Shown here piece after piece: positions 24,771 to 33,118 of a stretch of DNA of 54,739 nucleotides. The stretch spans positions 1 through 54,739 of the forward strand of contig CANCFT010000023.1 of the NCBI GenBank assembly GCA_947377285.1, in the 5' to 3' direction. Positions within the stretch are counted from its first letter, which is position 1; every line of letters starts with the position of its first letter. The stretch comes from Bacteriovoracaceae bacterium (GTDB lineage Bacteria > Bdellovibrionota > Bacteriovoracia > Bacteriovoracales > Bacteriovoracaceae). Below the pieces are notes generated by a model. That model made no database searches and was not told the origin of the DNA. It was given only the letters and a program-made list of their open reading frames with translations. The position numbers and the translations under genes are program-made.

Positions 24771-26438
24771 TTAGTTAATTTCAGCTGGTCCGCTTTTGCT
24801 GGAAAATTCTTCTTTTTTCATATGACCAATAATTCCATCAAGTTTTTTAATTGTTTCTAATACCTTTTGAACATTTGTTTTTAGTTCATAAAGTAACACT
24901 TCAACTTCTTTCACATTTTCTGCAAACGTAGTTGAGTTGATAGCTTCTATTTTTGTTTTGAACATCATGACGGGGATTTGCATAATAGAAGAACTTTCTG
25001 AATGAGAAATAAGTTTTCCAAGGTTATTGATAAATTCACGTGATCCTTTTTTAGTTTCTTGGCTTTGAATTAAAGTTCTCAAGGTACCTAATAAATCCTT
25101 AGTAACCTCAGTTAGCCTCGCTTTTTCATTGCCACACCAAATACTCGCGGCAGTTATTCCAAAGTCTGCGACATCAGAATAAATTTCACTAGATTCATTA
25201 TCATCATAGAGTGAGTTGATAAGTTGACGAGTCATTAGGCGATGAATTTCAAGTTGTGCGTTAACTGATCCCGCGACTACTGAGTACCGAGCACCAAGTT
25301 TATCGAAAGAACATGAATATAAAGTTACATCGTTTGAAAGTCTTGGCCGGATTGATTTTGTTTTTGCAAAGAAATAAAGAAGAGAAGACATTATGTCTAC
25401 GGCTTTAATGTTCGTTTTAACAAGGTTTTTCGTTTCAGACTTATTGAAGTTTCTCTCAATTAATATATCAGTTAGAATTAAGCTTCCTGCAGTGTAGCTT
25501 CCTTGTTTTAAAAAGGGGGCATATCCTAAAGAAATTTCAAGTACAGGGGTTTCAGTTAAATCTGCAATGTGCTTAATTGCTGTGTCCGGAGTAATTAAAA
25601 TATCAAGGTTCATTAATACCGAGGAAACTGCTTCTAGGTCAGCTTCAATAATGTTGAGTTCATTATTAAATTTACTATTAATTTCAATTGCAAATTGTCT
25701 CTCGTCTTCGAAAGGAGCTATTAATATAACGGGAATAAGTTCACTCGTTTCACGCATCAACGTGATTAAGTCAACCATAATTGATTCGGATATATCTTTA
25801 GCTGTATCAGATGTTTTAAGTTGGATTCCGACAATCTTTGTTGAGCCAATACCAATCGTATGATTTTTTCTAAGCATATTAATATTGCTTAGGGCCTTAG
25901 TATTGTGAGACGAATTGGTAATTACTTTCTCGCCATCTGTTTTATGAGTAACGCCGACCATTTTATGGTAACAATCAATGAAATGTACAGGTGCATATTT
26001 TACAGTAGAAAGAACATCGTTAAACAAAAGCTCCCAATTGTTATTAGTAATGATATTTCGATTTTCATTGAAGTGTATACCAACAATTTTGCGAGAAGAG
26101 TTTTTCAGGTATGAACAAAGATAGGCACCTACTAAATCATTAGAGAAGTTAATGATTTCGTCCCATTTTTGTTTTTTAATAATTTCTATTTGTCTAAAAA
26201 GTAGTTCAAAAGCAAAACCATCCGAAAATAATTTGTTAGATTTAAGTGTTATAATTTCTTTTCGATCAATAACATGTAGAGAAGAAATATTTTTCAAGTT
26301 CTTTGCTGCATTTTCAGTTTCTTTATAAACTAACATGGAGATTGATGTACTTTCTGCATTTGCCATGGAATTGATTAAATGTCCCGTTGTGTAAACATCA
26401 CCAATTCTTCTTAGGTTTATAATTAATACTTTTTTCAT
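24771..26438 (-). CDS. GT9-family (heptosyltransferase-like) glycosyltransferase, second copy
   Basis: This 555-residue protein opens with VLIINLRRIGDVYTTGHLINSM, the N-terminal Rossmann motif of GT9 heptosyltransferases. It has a second GT-B half with VGIQLKTSD near residue 205 and the ILITPDTAIKHIADL donor loop near 282-296. It lacks the cysteine cluster of its neighbour. About 190 C-terminal residues are helical, with a likely coiled coil near the end. The parallel layout of the two proteins (GT9 core plus long helical tail) suggests ancient duplication or joint action. ATG 26438 follows the previous stop by one base, with an AGGGGA site in the preceding coding sequence. Confidence 0.78.
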   Translation of the reverse strand: MKKVLIINLRRIGDVYTTGHLINSMANAESTSISMLVYKETENAAKNLKNISSLHVIDRKEIITLKSNKLFSDGFAFELLFRQIEIIKKQKWDEIINFSNDLVGAYLCSYLKNSSRKIVGIHFNENRNIITNNNWELLFNDVLSTVKYAPVHFIDCYHKMVGVTHKTDGEKVITNSSHNTKALSNINMLRKNHTIGIGSTKIVGIQLKTSDTAKDISESIMVDLITLMRETSELIPVILIAPFEDERQFAIEINSKFNNELNIIEADLEAVSSVLMNLDILITPDTAIKHIADLTETPVLEISLGYAPFLKQGSYTAGSLILTDILIERNFNKSETKNLVKTNIKAVDIMSSLLYFFAKTKSIRPRLSNDVTLYSCSFDKLGARYSVVAGSVNAQLEIHRLMTRQLINSLYDDNESSEIYSDVADFGITAASIWCGNEKARLTEVTKDLLGTLRTLIQSQETKKGSREFINNLGKLISHSESSSIMQIPVMMFKTKIEAINSTTFAENVKEVEVLLYELKTNVQKVLETIKKLDGIIGHMKKEEFSSKSGPAEIN

Positions 26439-26439
26439 T

Positions 26440-27120
26440 TTAATTGTCCCCTAAGTTGGTATTTCCATTTTGGCTTTTTTTAGTAATTTCCAACAAGGCC
26501 ATAGTTAAAAAATCCATTTGGTTAAAATGGTTTTGACTTGGTACTACTTTGAATATCACATTATTTAAAGTATCATTTGGACTAAAGGCACCAAAGTAGT
26601 TTTTAATTTCAAGTGATGTTACAAAGCCAAGAATTGATTTAATTTGTTCAGGTGCTTCAAAGGTAAGTATGTCTTTAAAGTAGTTTTGGTATAAATTAAA
26701 TGAAGGTGGATGAGCGATTATTGCGGGTTTTCTTAATAGAAAATGAACTAGGTCTAAGTCGCTATATAATTCTTTTGAAGTAAACCCCGAATAAATTAAA
26801 ACATTCTTCTTGTTAATTAAGTTTCTATTTATACAATCTTCATAGACTTCAATATTAGGTTCTATAACAATGACTTTAAAATCATCACCATGGAAATGAG
26901 CTAAGAACTCTGTGACAGCGTTGACATGATAAGAAAATCCAAGACCTAAAATTAAAACCTCTTTCTTTTTCTTAAGGTTGTCAATTTGTACGGAAACCAA
27001 TGCCTCAGCTTCTTTTAATGGATTATAAATTGAATGAAGATGAACTCCATTTACAACTGGAACTTGATGTTCAGTTCGAGAGGTTTTTACTTCATAAGTT
27101 AAAATTTGGGGTAAGTTCAT
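26440..27120 (-). CDS. Maf-like (motility-associated) protein, N-terminal domain only
   Basis: This 226-residue protein resembles the N-terminal domain of flagellar Maf proteins (MptE-like/DUF115 family), which modify flagellin with nonulosonic acids: a VHLHSIYNPLKEAEALV segment at residues 27-43 and LILGLGFSYHV near 58-68, followed by an IVIEPNIEVYEDC strand. The large catalytic C-terminal domain of Maf is absent; the product ends near residue 226. It could be a reduced enzyme, an accessory subunit or a different MptE-like protein. ATG 27120 has AGGAG six bases upstream and is preferred to the GTG at 27126. It opens the glycosylation-like part of the fliD operon. Confidence 0.65.
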   Translation of the reverse strand: MNLPQILTYEVKTSRTEHQVPVVNGVHLHSIYNPLKEAEALVSVQIDNLKKKKEVLILGLGFSYHVNAVTEFLAHFHGDDFKVIVIEPNIEVYEDCINRNLINKKNVLIYSGFTSKELYSDLDLVHFLLRKPAIIAHPPSFNLYQNYFKDILTFEAPEQIKSILGFVTSLEIKNYFGAFSPNDTLNNVIFKVVPSQNHFNQMDFLTMALLEITKKSQNGNTNLGDN

Positions 27121-27267
27121 CAGCACTCCTGTTCCTCATCCTTAAGGTTCAAAAAGTTGATAGAAGATTTCAAGTTAATCATTAACAAGAGTGATTCTAT
27201 TTTCTCTTCTATTTCCTCATGGTCCTAGATTTTTGTCAAACGCCAACCTTGTAGGTTTAGGCATTTT

Positions 27268-27672
27268 CTACTTTTTTCCTTCGTGGTTATAACTTTTGAA
27301 AATTTCTTTGTTTTTAAAAATCAAAGAAATTTCTTTTGTAGTATCTTCTTTTTGTTGAGCGAGGTACTCAACTGTTTCTCTGTCAAAGGCGAGCATTTTG
27401 TCTGATTGAGTACCTAGGTCTTGAAACCAAGCTTTTAAAATAAGGACATCATCTTTTGAAAGTTGAGACACATCTAATAAGTTAATTTGTTCTTCAACTT
27501 TTCTTTGTATTTGAGTAACGATGTTTACAATCCTTTCACGGTTTTCAGTTTCACTTACGACACCGTCTAGGTTTTCCAACTTCGCAAAGCTTTTAATTTT
27601 TTCACTACTGTAAACAGCTAGGTCGAGCATTGTAAGATGTTCTTGAATGTTTTCAAAAAGAATTTCGATCAT
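27268..27672 (-). CDS. FliT-like flagellar export chaperone (putative)
   Basis: This 134-residue helical protein is encoded immediately after fliS. In many bacteria fliT follows fliD and fliS and encodes a small helical chaperone for the cap protein FliD. The sequence is not strongly FliT-like, so the assignment rests on size, helical character and gene order. FlgN-type chaperones are the other possibility. The ATG has GAGG seven bases upstream. The 147-base gap before the next gene (26440-27120) contains no clear terminator. Confidence 0.55.
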   Translation of the reverse strand: MIEILFENIQEHLTMLDLAVYSSEKIKSFAKLENLDGVVSETENRERIVNIVTQIQRKVEEQINLLDVSQLSKDDVLILKAWFQDLGTQSDKMLAFDRETVEYLAQQKEDTTKEISLIFKNKEIFKSYNHEGKK

Positions 27673-27692
27673 ATTTACCTCTTTATTTTTGT

Positions 27693-28100
27693 TTATTTAA
27701 GTTCGCTATTTTGAGATTGTGCGGGTGAAGCCTTTAATCCCTTTATTGCCTCATTCCATCCTTCATAGAGTGTGTTTAAAACATTCAAACAACCCTCTAA
27801 TGGTTCAGCGTCAATTTTTATATTCGCTTGTGTGCTTGAAAAAAGAATATAGTCATAGAGAGAAGATAATTCCTTGGCGATGTCGCCACCAACTTCAAAG
27901 TCTAAACTATTATTTAATTCAATAACAATATCTTGAAGCTTGCCGATGTACTCACCCTTAGCTGCAATTTTTTTGTTTTGAATTGCCTCTATTGCTTTTT
28001 TACAATTTTTAATGGCCGCTTGATAAAGCATCAAGAGAATTTGTTCTTTGCTGGCAGTACTGACAGCGGTCTTTTTGTAAGCTCCATAACCATAACTCAT
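27693..28100 (-). CDS. fliS: Flagellin export chaperone FliS
   Basis: FliS binds the C-terminus of flagellin and prevents premature polymerisation in the cytoplasm. This 135-residue protein has the family opening YGAYKKTAVSTASKEQILLMLYQAAIKN in pattern, with the conserved helix leading to AIKNCKKAIEAIQ and a C-terminal LNVLNTLYEGWNEAI helix. Length is typical. The ATG has AGGAGG about seven bases upstream. It lies between fliD and the fliT-like gene, the usual order. Confidence 0.93.
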   Translation of the reverse strand: MSYGYGAYKKTAVSTASKEQILLMLYQAAIKNCKKAIEAIQNKKIAAKGEYIGKLQDIVIELNNSLDFEVGGDIAKELSSLYDYILFSSTQANIKIDAEPLEGCLNVLNTLYEGWNEAIKGLKASPAQSQNSELK

Positions 28101-28116
28101 ATATTTCCTCCTGAAA

Positions 28117-29505
28117 TTATCCTAACTCTTGTACAGGACTACCGCCGCCGCTCATTCCGGCAAGACCAGCACCCTGAGATTTTATTTTTGACATTGTCCC
28201 TTCAAGTCTTGAGAACTTATCTTTTAAGTTTTTTTCCTTTTCTTCTAAATACTTTTGTTTTTGACTAATACGTCGATCAATTTGTTCTATATTACTTTGA
28301 AGTGATTTTTTTCGACTTTGAATGAGTCCATCTGGTACACGAAGAGCTGTGCCAACTGTTGCATTTAAGTTATCCATAAAACCTTCTGTTTTTCCACCTT
28401 CTGGTGTAAAGGTTCCAGTAAGGATTTGTGTCGCTAGGTTGTAGTCTGAACCAATTAGAGCTTGAAATTTTTTAGTATCAAATTCGATTGTACCGGTTCG
28501 ATTAAAAGTTAATCCAAGTTCCCCAACTCTGTGGAGTCCAGTGTCGGTCTGCACGTCTTTAAAAACGGCAGCATGAATCCTACCCTCTAATGATTGGAGC
28601 ATAATATCTCCACCAAGAGTGCGAGATGTATCAGTTTTATCATCGATAGCATTTTGATCTTTAACGAATTTTAAAACGGCATTTAGTTTTGTTACTAGGT
28701 CGCTGACTTTTGTCCCAACGGCTTCAATGTCTTCACTGATATTGATTGTAAACTCTTCGCCAGGTTTAGCTTTTTTTAAATCGATAGTTACACCGGGAAT
28801 AATATCTTTCAATTTATTTTCTGGAGCTTCAATTTCAAATCCATCTAATTTGATTTTTGCGTTATGTGCAGCTCTTTGAAATTCAAGTTGAAAATCTTGA
28901 TCACCATCTACAAAATAAAAATAAGGGAAATTTACAGCACTTGCATCTCCCGTTTTATTGAGACTTAATACTAATCGCCAAGGAGTGCTACTTCCACTTC
29001 CATCATTAACAACGTTGGCAGTAACACCCAGGCTTGAATCTTTGTTTATCAACTTTGCGACACCTGCAAGAGATGAATTATCAGAATCAACATAGATATC
29101 TTTGGTTTCACCATCCGGCATTGTGTATTGGATAAAACCGACACCTACATTGCTATCATCTTTATCGGCAAAGCCCGTCGACATTGCTGAAGATTTTTGA
29201 GCAAGTGAACTAACTTCTAATTGATAGCTTCCAGGCACAGCTCTCGACTTATCTGTAGTGACAGCAACCATTTCATTATTAGTATCCACTTTCAATTCCC
29301 TAAGAGCTCGCGCGTTCGCATTCGTAGCTAAGTTTCCTCTAACGTCTTCAACCATTTTTAATAATTGATCAACAAGTCCTTTTTTATCTGAGATTTTACT
29401 TTTTTGCTTTTCCATATTTTGAACAGGAACTTGCTCAGCAGCCATAATCTGCTTCACAATATCTTTAGGTAATCCAGTTGAGATGGATCCAAACGCTATA
29501 CCCAA
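28117..29505 (-). CDS. fliD: Flagellar hook-associated protein 2 (filament cap)
   Basis: FliD caps the growing filament and folds flagellin into place. The 462-residue protein has the N-terminal FliD domain (STGLPKDIVKQIMAAE near residues 9-24), a central region with NAKIKLDGFEIE and a PGVTIDLKKA segment near 245, and a C-terminal coiled coil (IEQIDRRISQKQKYLEEKE). Length is in the family range. The start codon is TTG at 29505, supported by AGGAGG six bases upstream. It is the first gene of an apparent minus-strand operon running to recN. Confidence 0.93.
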   Translation of the reverse strand: MGIAFGSISTGLPKDIVKQIMAAEQVPVQNMEKQKSKISDKKGLVDQLLKMVEDVRGNLATNANARALRELKVDTNNEMVAVTTDKSRAVPGSYQLEVSSLAQKSSAMSTGFADKDDSNVGVGFIQYTMPDGETKDIYVDSDNSSLAGVAKLINKDSSLGVTANVVNDGSGSSTPWRLVLSLNKTGDASAVNFPYFYFVDGDQDFQLEFQRAAHNAKIKLDGFEIEAPENKLKDIIPGVTIDLKKAKPGEEFTINISEDIEAVGTKVSDLVTKLNAVLKFVKDQNAIDDKTDTSRTLGGDIMLQSLEGRIHAAVFKDVQTDTGLHRVGELGLTFNRTGTIEFDTKKFQALIGSDYNLATQILTGTFTPEGGKTEGFMDNLNATVGTALRVPDGLIQSRKKSLQSNIEQIDRRISQKQKYLEEKEKNLKDKFSRLEGTMSKIKSQGAGLAGMSGGGSPVQELG

Positions 29506-29635
29506 AAAATCCTCCTGATTTAAATGGGACCATACAGATCAAAGATTAACACATGGTAGGACCGTTCAAAATCAGGCAGGATTTTCTTAGAGTATGATTA
29601 ATTTCTTGTACTGCGAGCTTCTGACCCGTAAAATA

Positions 29636-29663
29636 AAAAAGACTGGATGGGGCCAGTCTTTTT
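29636..29663. terminator. Bidirectional hairpin in a divergent gap
   Basis: AAAAAGACTGG (29636-29646), loop ATGGGG, CCAGTCTTTTT (29653-29663), a perfect 11-bp stem with T-runs on both strands. It lies between two divergent genes, where no annotated transcript should end. The rest of the 229-base gap is AT-rich with no clear promoter. Confidence 0.65.
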
Positions 29664-29734
29664 AAAATGATTCTAGGAACTAAAAGTGTACAGTATGGGC
29701 TGCACTCTTATAGTTACTGATTTAATCGGTTATT

Positions 29735-31237
29735 ATGGAAAATACTTTAGTAAACAGTTCAAACATCTTTAAACTAAAATGGAAATTCTTCACTTTTCGT
29801 GTGGTTAGCTATTTTTCTTTTCTATTGATACCTGTTTATGTTCAAAAAGATCTTCATGTAAATCCCGCAGGGATGGGTTTAATGATGACCCTATATATAC
29901 TTTTTATCGTGAGCCAGTGGTTTCTCTTGGGTAAAGAAATTGATCATCGATTAAAAATCTATTTCCGAGTAAATTCTTCAATCGATAGAGTCGTCTATCG
30001 ATTATTCCTAGGTATGTTCTTTTTTATATTACTTTTTAACTTGATCAATTTGCTCGATTCAAAATGGGTCTATAATAGTTATTGGATTACATGGGCAGTG
30101 TTAGGATTATTTTATTCTTGGCCCACTCGTGGAAAAATAATTCAGGAATCAGTATCATCAAGTTTTGGTGAATTTCGCTTTTTAGATAATTTTGAAAAAA
30201 CGTTAGTTGGATTAATTCTATTAATGTTTGTGTTTTCGCTTCCTGATCTACCACCTCTAGTAAATATTGAAATGTTAAAACTCTATTTTGATCCATTAGA
30301 AAAAATTGGTAACCCGCTCTGGAATTTCCTACTGATAAATTATTATCCATTTAAAGGCTATCCTGAACTTTTTAGGCTCGCATGGAGTTTACATTTTTAT
30401 ATTGTAGGAATGGGACTTTTTTTATTAGTGCTTTATGCATTTTTACGCTTTTTTGTTGCGCGCAGACTTTCATTACTGGGAGTATTTGCATTAATTTCTT
30501 CTTGGTCATTTAGCAAAACTCTTACTACAAATATTGAATTTTCAATGCTAACAACGTATTCACTTGTATGGGTCTGGACTCTGTTGTGGGTAACAAAAAG
30601 TTCTACATATCGCGCAGGTCTTTTTATGGGGCTTGTAAGTTTCTGGGGAACACTTCTAAATCCAAGCTTTGCAATATTGGTCTTTTTTCAAATTGGTTTT
30701 TTAATTTTTGTTTTTTTAAAAGATAGAACCCTTTGGTTTAAGAGACAGCTTTTAAAATATGCACTATTTGGAGTTATTCTCACTGTTTTGCGACTGCTCT
30801 CTCATACGGATCTATTAGAACCACTGCATGGAATTGATTTAGGGTTTTTAAAGCATGCAGCTCAAGAAATTGATCGAAAGGGGTTTTTTATTTTAGGAAT
30901 TTTTGGTTTGGTTTTAGCTCTTGTAAAATACTACAGACCAAAAATGGTGTTCTTTAATGAATTTCAAATTGAAAGAGAAAGTGTGAGTATCTTTTTAGTC
31001 TCAATCTCTATTTATATAATTTTTTCACTCTTTTGGGATGATTCACTCGTAACTGGTTTTGGAATGATGTGGCCCCTTGCATTTCTAAGTTTAATACCGT
31101 TGGAGATATTGTTTCAATCACTTAGTCGGATGCGCTCAAGAAGAAATATGATTTATCTAATTTATATTTTGATATGCCTACTTGATTCGCATTTTGAAGG
31201 TCGTGTTAAGGTCTTCTTAAAAATATTTAACAGTTAA
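29735..31237 (+). CDS. Polytopic membrane protein of unknown function
   Basis: The product has 500 residues and about 10-12 predicted membrane segments across its length, with a basic cytoplasmic C-terminus. The general layout resembles glycosyltransferase-C type or mannosyltransferase-like membrane enzymes, but I see no clear DE/DD catalytic motif in the first loop, so I assign no function. The ATG at 29735 has no good Shine-Dalgarno, and a downstream start is possible. It is the first gene of the plus-strand run after the fliD operon; its neighbour downstream is a small unknown gene. Confidence 0.75.
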   Translation: MENTLVNSSNIFKLKWKFFTFRVVSYFSFLLIPVYVQKDLHVNPAGMGLMMTLYILFIVSQWFLLGKEIDHRLKIYFRVNSSIDRVVYRLFLGMFFFILLFNLINLLDSKWVYNSYWITWAVLGLFYSWPTRGKIIQESVSSSFGEFRFLDNFEKTLVGLILLMFVFSLPDLPPLVNIEMLKLYFDPLEKIGNPLWNFLLINYYPFKGYPELFRLAWSLHFYIVGMGLFLLVLYAFLRFFVARRLSLLGVFALISSWSFSKTLTTNIEFSMLTTYSLVWVWTLLWVTKSSTYRAGLFMGLVSFWGTLLNPSFAILVFFQIGFLIFVFLKDRTLWFKRQLLKYALFGVILTVLRLLSHTDLLEPLHGIDLGFLKHAAQEIDRKGFFILGIFGLVLALVKYYRPKMVFFNEFQIERESVSIFLVSISIYIIFSLFWDDSLVTGFGMMWPLAFLSLIPLEILFQSLSRMRSRRNMIYLIYILICLLDSHFEGRVKVFLKIFNS

Positions 31238-31248
31238 TTTTTGGAGAT

Positions 31249-31257
31249 ATGATACAA
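31249..31257 (+). promoter_or_regulatory. Extended -10 promoter element
   Basis: TGATACAAT matches the TG-N-TATAAT extended -10 pattern with one change. It would give a start near 31264, a 47-base leader for the gene at 31311. Confidence 0.35.
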
Positions 31258-31310
31258 TTATCGTACAGAGAATGAAGACAATGAAGTTTTCATTTGAATA
31301 CGGAGTAACG

Positions 31311-31538
31311 ATGTTTAGATCAGGATTGACTAATGCGCTTTACAAAAGTTTTCTGAGCTCTTACCAACTGAACCGATCTGAACTAGAAATTTCCCCTTTC
31401 ATTTACGTTGATCTTGACTCTGGAGAGGTAAAATTTTTAACCTCTTTGATGAGCACAAAAGAAGTAGGATCCGAAATCTATGCGGTCTCGATAGCCTCGA
31501 GCGGTAGTGTTGAGGTACTTTCAACAGAAAATTATTAA
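31311..31538 (+). CDS. Small protein of unknown function (75 residues)
   Basis: This short product opens MFRSGLTNALYKSFLSSY and has no signal peptide or membrane segment. I recognise no family. I chose ATG 31311 because GGAG lies five bases upstream; starts at 31272 or 31281 add 10-13 residues but have poorer sites. It stands between the membrane protein gene and the DnaA-box region, with a possible extended -10 promoter of its own. Confidence 0.55.
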   Translation: MFRSGLTNALYKSFLSSYQLNRSELEISPFIYVDLDSGEVKFLTSLMSTKEVGSEIYAVSIASSGSVEVLSTENY

Positions 31539-31681
31539 GATTTAAAAAGCACAAATGTGTAATTTGAATTATGTTTCAATAGAAAAATGTTTAGTCATTT
31601 TCAGAGACATATTTCCCTTAATTTTAGGTTCTTACATCATCTATCTGCAAATAATACCCGAGTGACAATTTTTTGACTTAA

Positions 31682-31859
31682 TGTGAATAACTACGGCTTT
31701 TCTATCATAAAATAAAATTAACATCACGAGGCATTCAAACTTATTGTGAATATCAAACCTAACTAGTGAAAATAATGAAAAGAAAAATTTGTTGATAAAT
31801 GTTCTAAATATTACTTGATGAATACAATTTGTGGATAACTTGGCTACTTTTGTTGATAA
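31682..31859. other. Cluster of DnaA-box-like sites
   Basis: Five 9-mers read in the same direction: TGTGAATAA (31682-31690), TGTGAATAT (31745-31753), TGTTGATAA (31790-31798), TGTGGATAA (31830-31838) and TGTTGATAA (31851-31859). The first and fourth are exact reverse complements of the TTATNCACA consensus, and the other three differ by one base. They lie in the 564-base AT-rich gap 31539-32102, which has no convincing gene. An ACTTGG/CCAAGT inverted repeat brackets the last site. This may be a replication origin or a DnaA-regulated control region. Confidence 0.55.
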
Positions 31860-32102
31860 AATAACCAAGTCAACTAAAATTAGAACTAATTTGTAAGATT
31901 TTGTGATTGCGCGCCGAGTTTTTTGTTTAAAATTATTCAAAAAGGCAAATTCTAGTATTGACAACAAAGATGCTACTTAAAAAAACATAATTTCAAGAAT
32001 TTCGAAAATGAATTAAAAAAGTCCAGAACTTGTCTCTTTGTTCAAACTTTGAACCATTTAACATAAAAAGCATTTTGAAAAAACATTTGAGCGAGGTTTA
32101 CG

Positions 32103-33092
32103 ATGAATGAAAGTCTATTTTTTAAAATTATTAACATTAATTCACCAATTTTGATAACAGGTCCGACAGGAACTGGAAAATCTCAACTAGCAAATAAAAT
32201 TTTTAAATATTCATCAATTAACAAAGATAAATTTTTAGTTCTTCAATTGGCCAATATCAAAGAAGATCTATTTGAAAGTGAATTATACGGACATAAAAAA
32301 GGCTCTTTCACTGGTGCTAGTGAAAATAAATTAGGTTATTTTTTTGAAGTGGGAAAAGGAACATTGTTTTTAGATGAAATTGGGGAATTGTCACTTGAAG
32401 CTCAGAAAAAGCTACTCTATCTTTTGGAAGAAAAAAAATTCACCCCAGTTGGTTCAACTTTTCCTATTGAGTTTAAGGGGCGAATAATTATGGCCACCAA
32501 TAAAGATTTACAAGCTATGGTTAAAACCGGTAGTTTCAGAGAAGATTTATATTTTCGTATAAATATATTTAATCTTGAATTAGAGTCAATCAGAAAAGAT
32601 AAAATTAAATTAAGACAAATAATAAACGAGCAATTAATTTTTTATAAATCCAAATATCACAAGACAGAATTAACACTGGATTTAGAATTGGAAAGACTAT
32701 TGATTGATGCATCTTGGGCCGGGAATTACCGAGAACTAAAAAATACATTAGAGTATTTAGTGGTCATGAGTGAGGGACATTTAGTTAAAATTTCAGATTT
32801 ACCAAAGAATTTTGAACCAAATTTACAAGTTTTGATTAATAAAGAAGAAATAGATCTACAGGCAAATGATCGTGATTTAATCAAAGAAGATTTTAATGAA
32901 GCCATAGAGGCTTTTGAGGCGAAGTATTTAAAGGAGATGCTTGAGCGATTTTCAGGGAGGGTCAACGAAACGGCCAGAATATTAGGAATGAGCAAAACAA
33001 CCTTAATCAATAAATCTAAAAAATACAAAATTAACACCCTAAAAATGAGAGCAGATGCCAGTACACTTAAAGATGTCGATTTAGCTGCGTAA
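32103..33092 (+). CDS. Sigma-54-dependent transcription activator lacking a receiver domain
   Basis: This 329-residue bacterial enhancer-binding protein consists of the AAA+ core plus a DNA-binding domain. Walker A GPTGTGKS is at residues 20-27, the sigma-54 contact loop at 67-72 reads GSFTGA instead of the usual GAFTGA, and Walker B FLDE is at 89-92. The C-terminal Fis-type helix-turn-helix lies around residues 285-310 (VNETARILGMSKTTLINKSKKYKI in pattern). No receiver, GAF or PAS domain precedes the AAA+ core, which starts at about residue 15, so control must come from expression or a partner. The ATG has GAGG seven bases upstream. The DnaA-box cluster lies just upstream. Confidence 0.92.
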   Translation: MNESLFFKIININSPILITGPTGTGKSQLANKIFKYSSINKDKFLVLQLANIKEDLFESELYGHKKGSFTGASENKLGYFFEVGKGTLFLDEIGELSLEAQKKLLYLLEEKKFTPVGSTFPIEFKGRIIMATNKDLQAMVKTGSFREDLYFRINIFNLELESIRKDKIKLRQIINEQLIFYKSKYHKTELTLDLELERLLIDASWAGNYRELKNTLEYLVVMSEGHLVKISDLPKNFEPNLQVLINKEEIDLQANDRDLIKEDFNEAIEAFEAKYLKEMLERFSGRVNETARILGMSKTTLINKSKKYKINTLKMRADASTLKDVDLAA

Positions 33093-33118
33093 AATTTACA
33101 ATTCACCAGGGAGTAACG

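Noticed and set aside
27127..27235. A short minus-strand frame before the Maf-like gene with an acidic ending similar to the 48-residue microprotein
   Set aside because: It has an upstream stop and no convincing start or ribosome site; at most 20-30 codons could be used.
31641..31967. A 108-codon minus-strand frame in the DnaA-box gap
   Set aside because: It is AT-driven, has no clear ribosome site or family, and lies across the DnaA-like sites; composition explains it.
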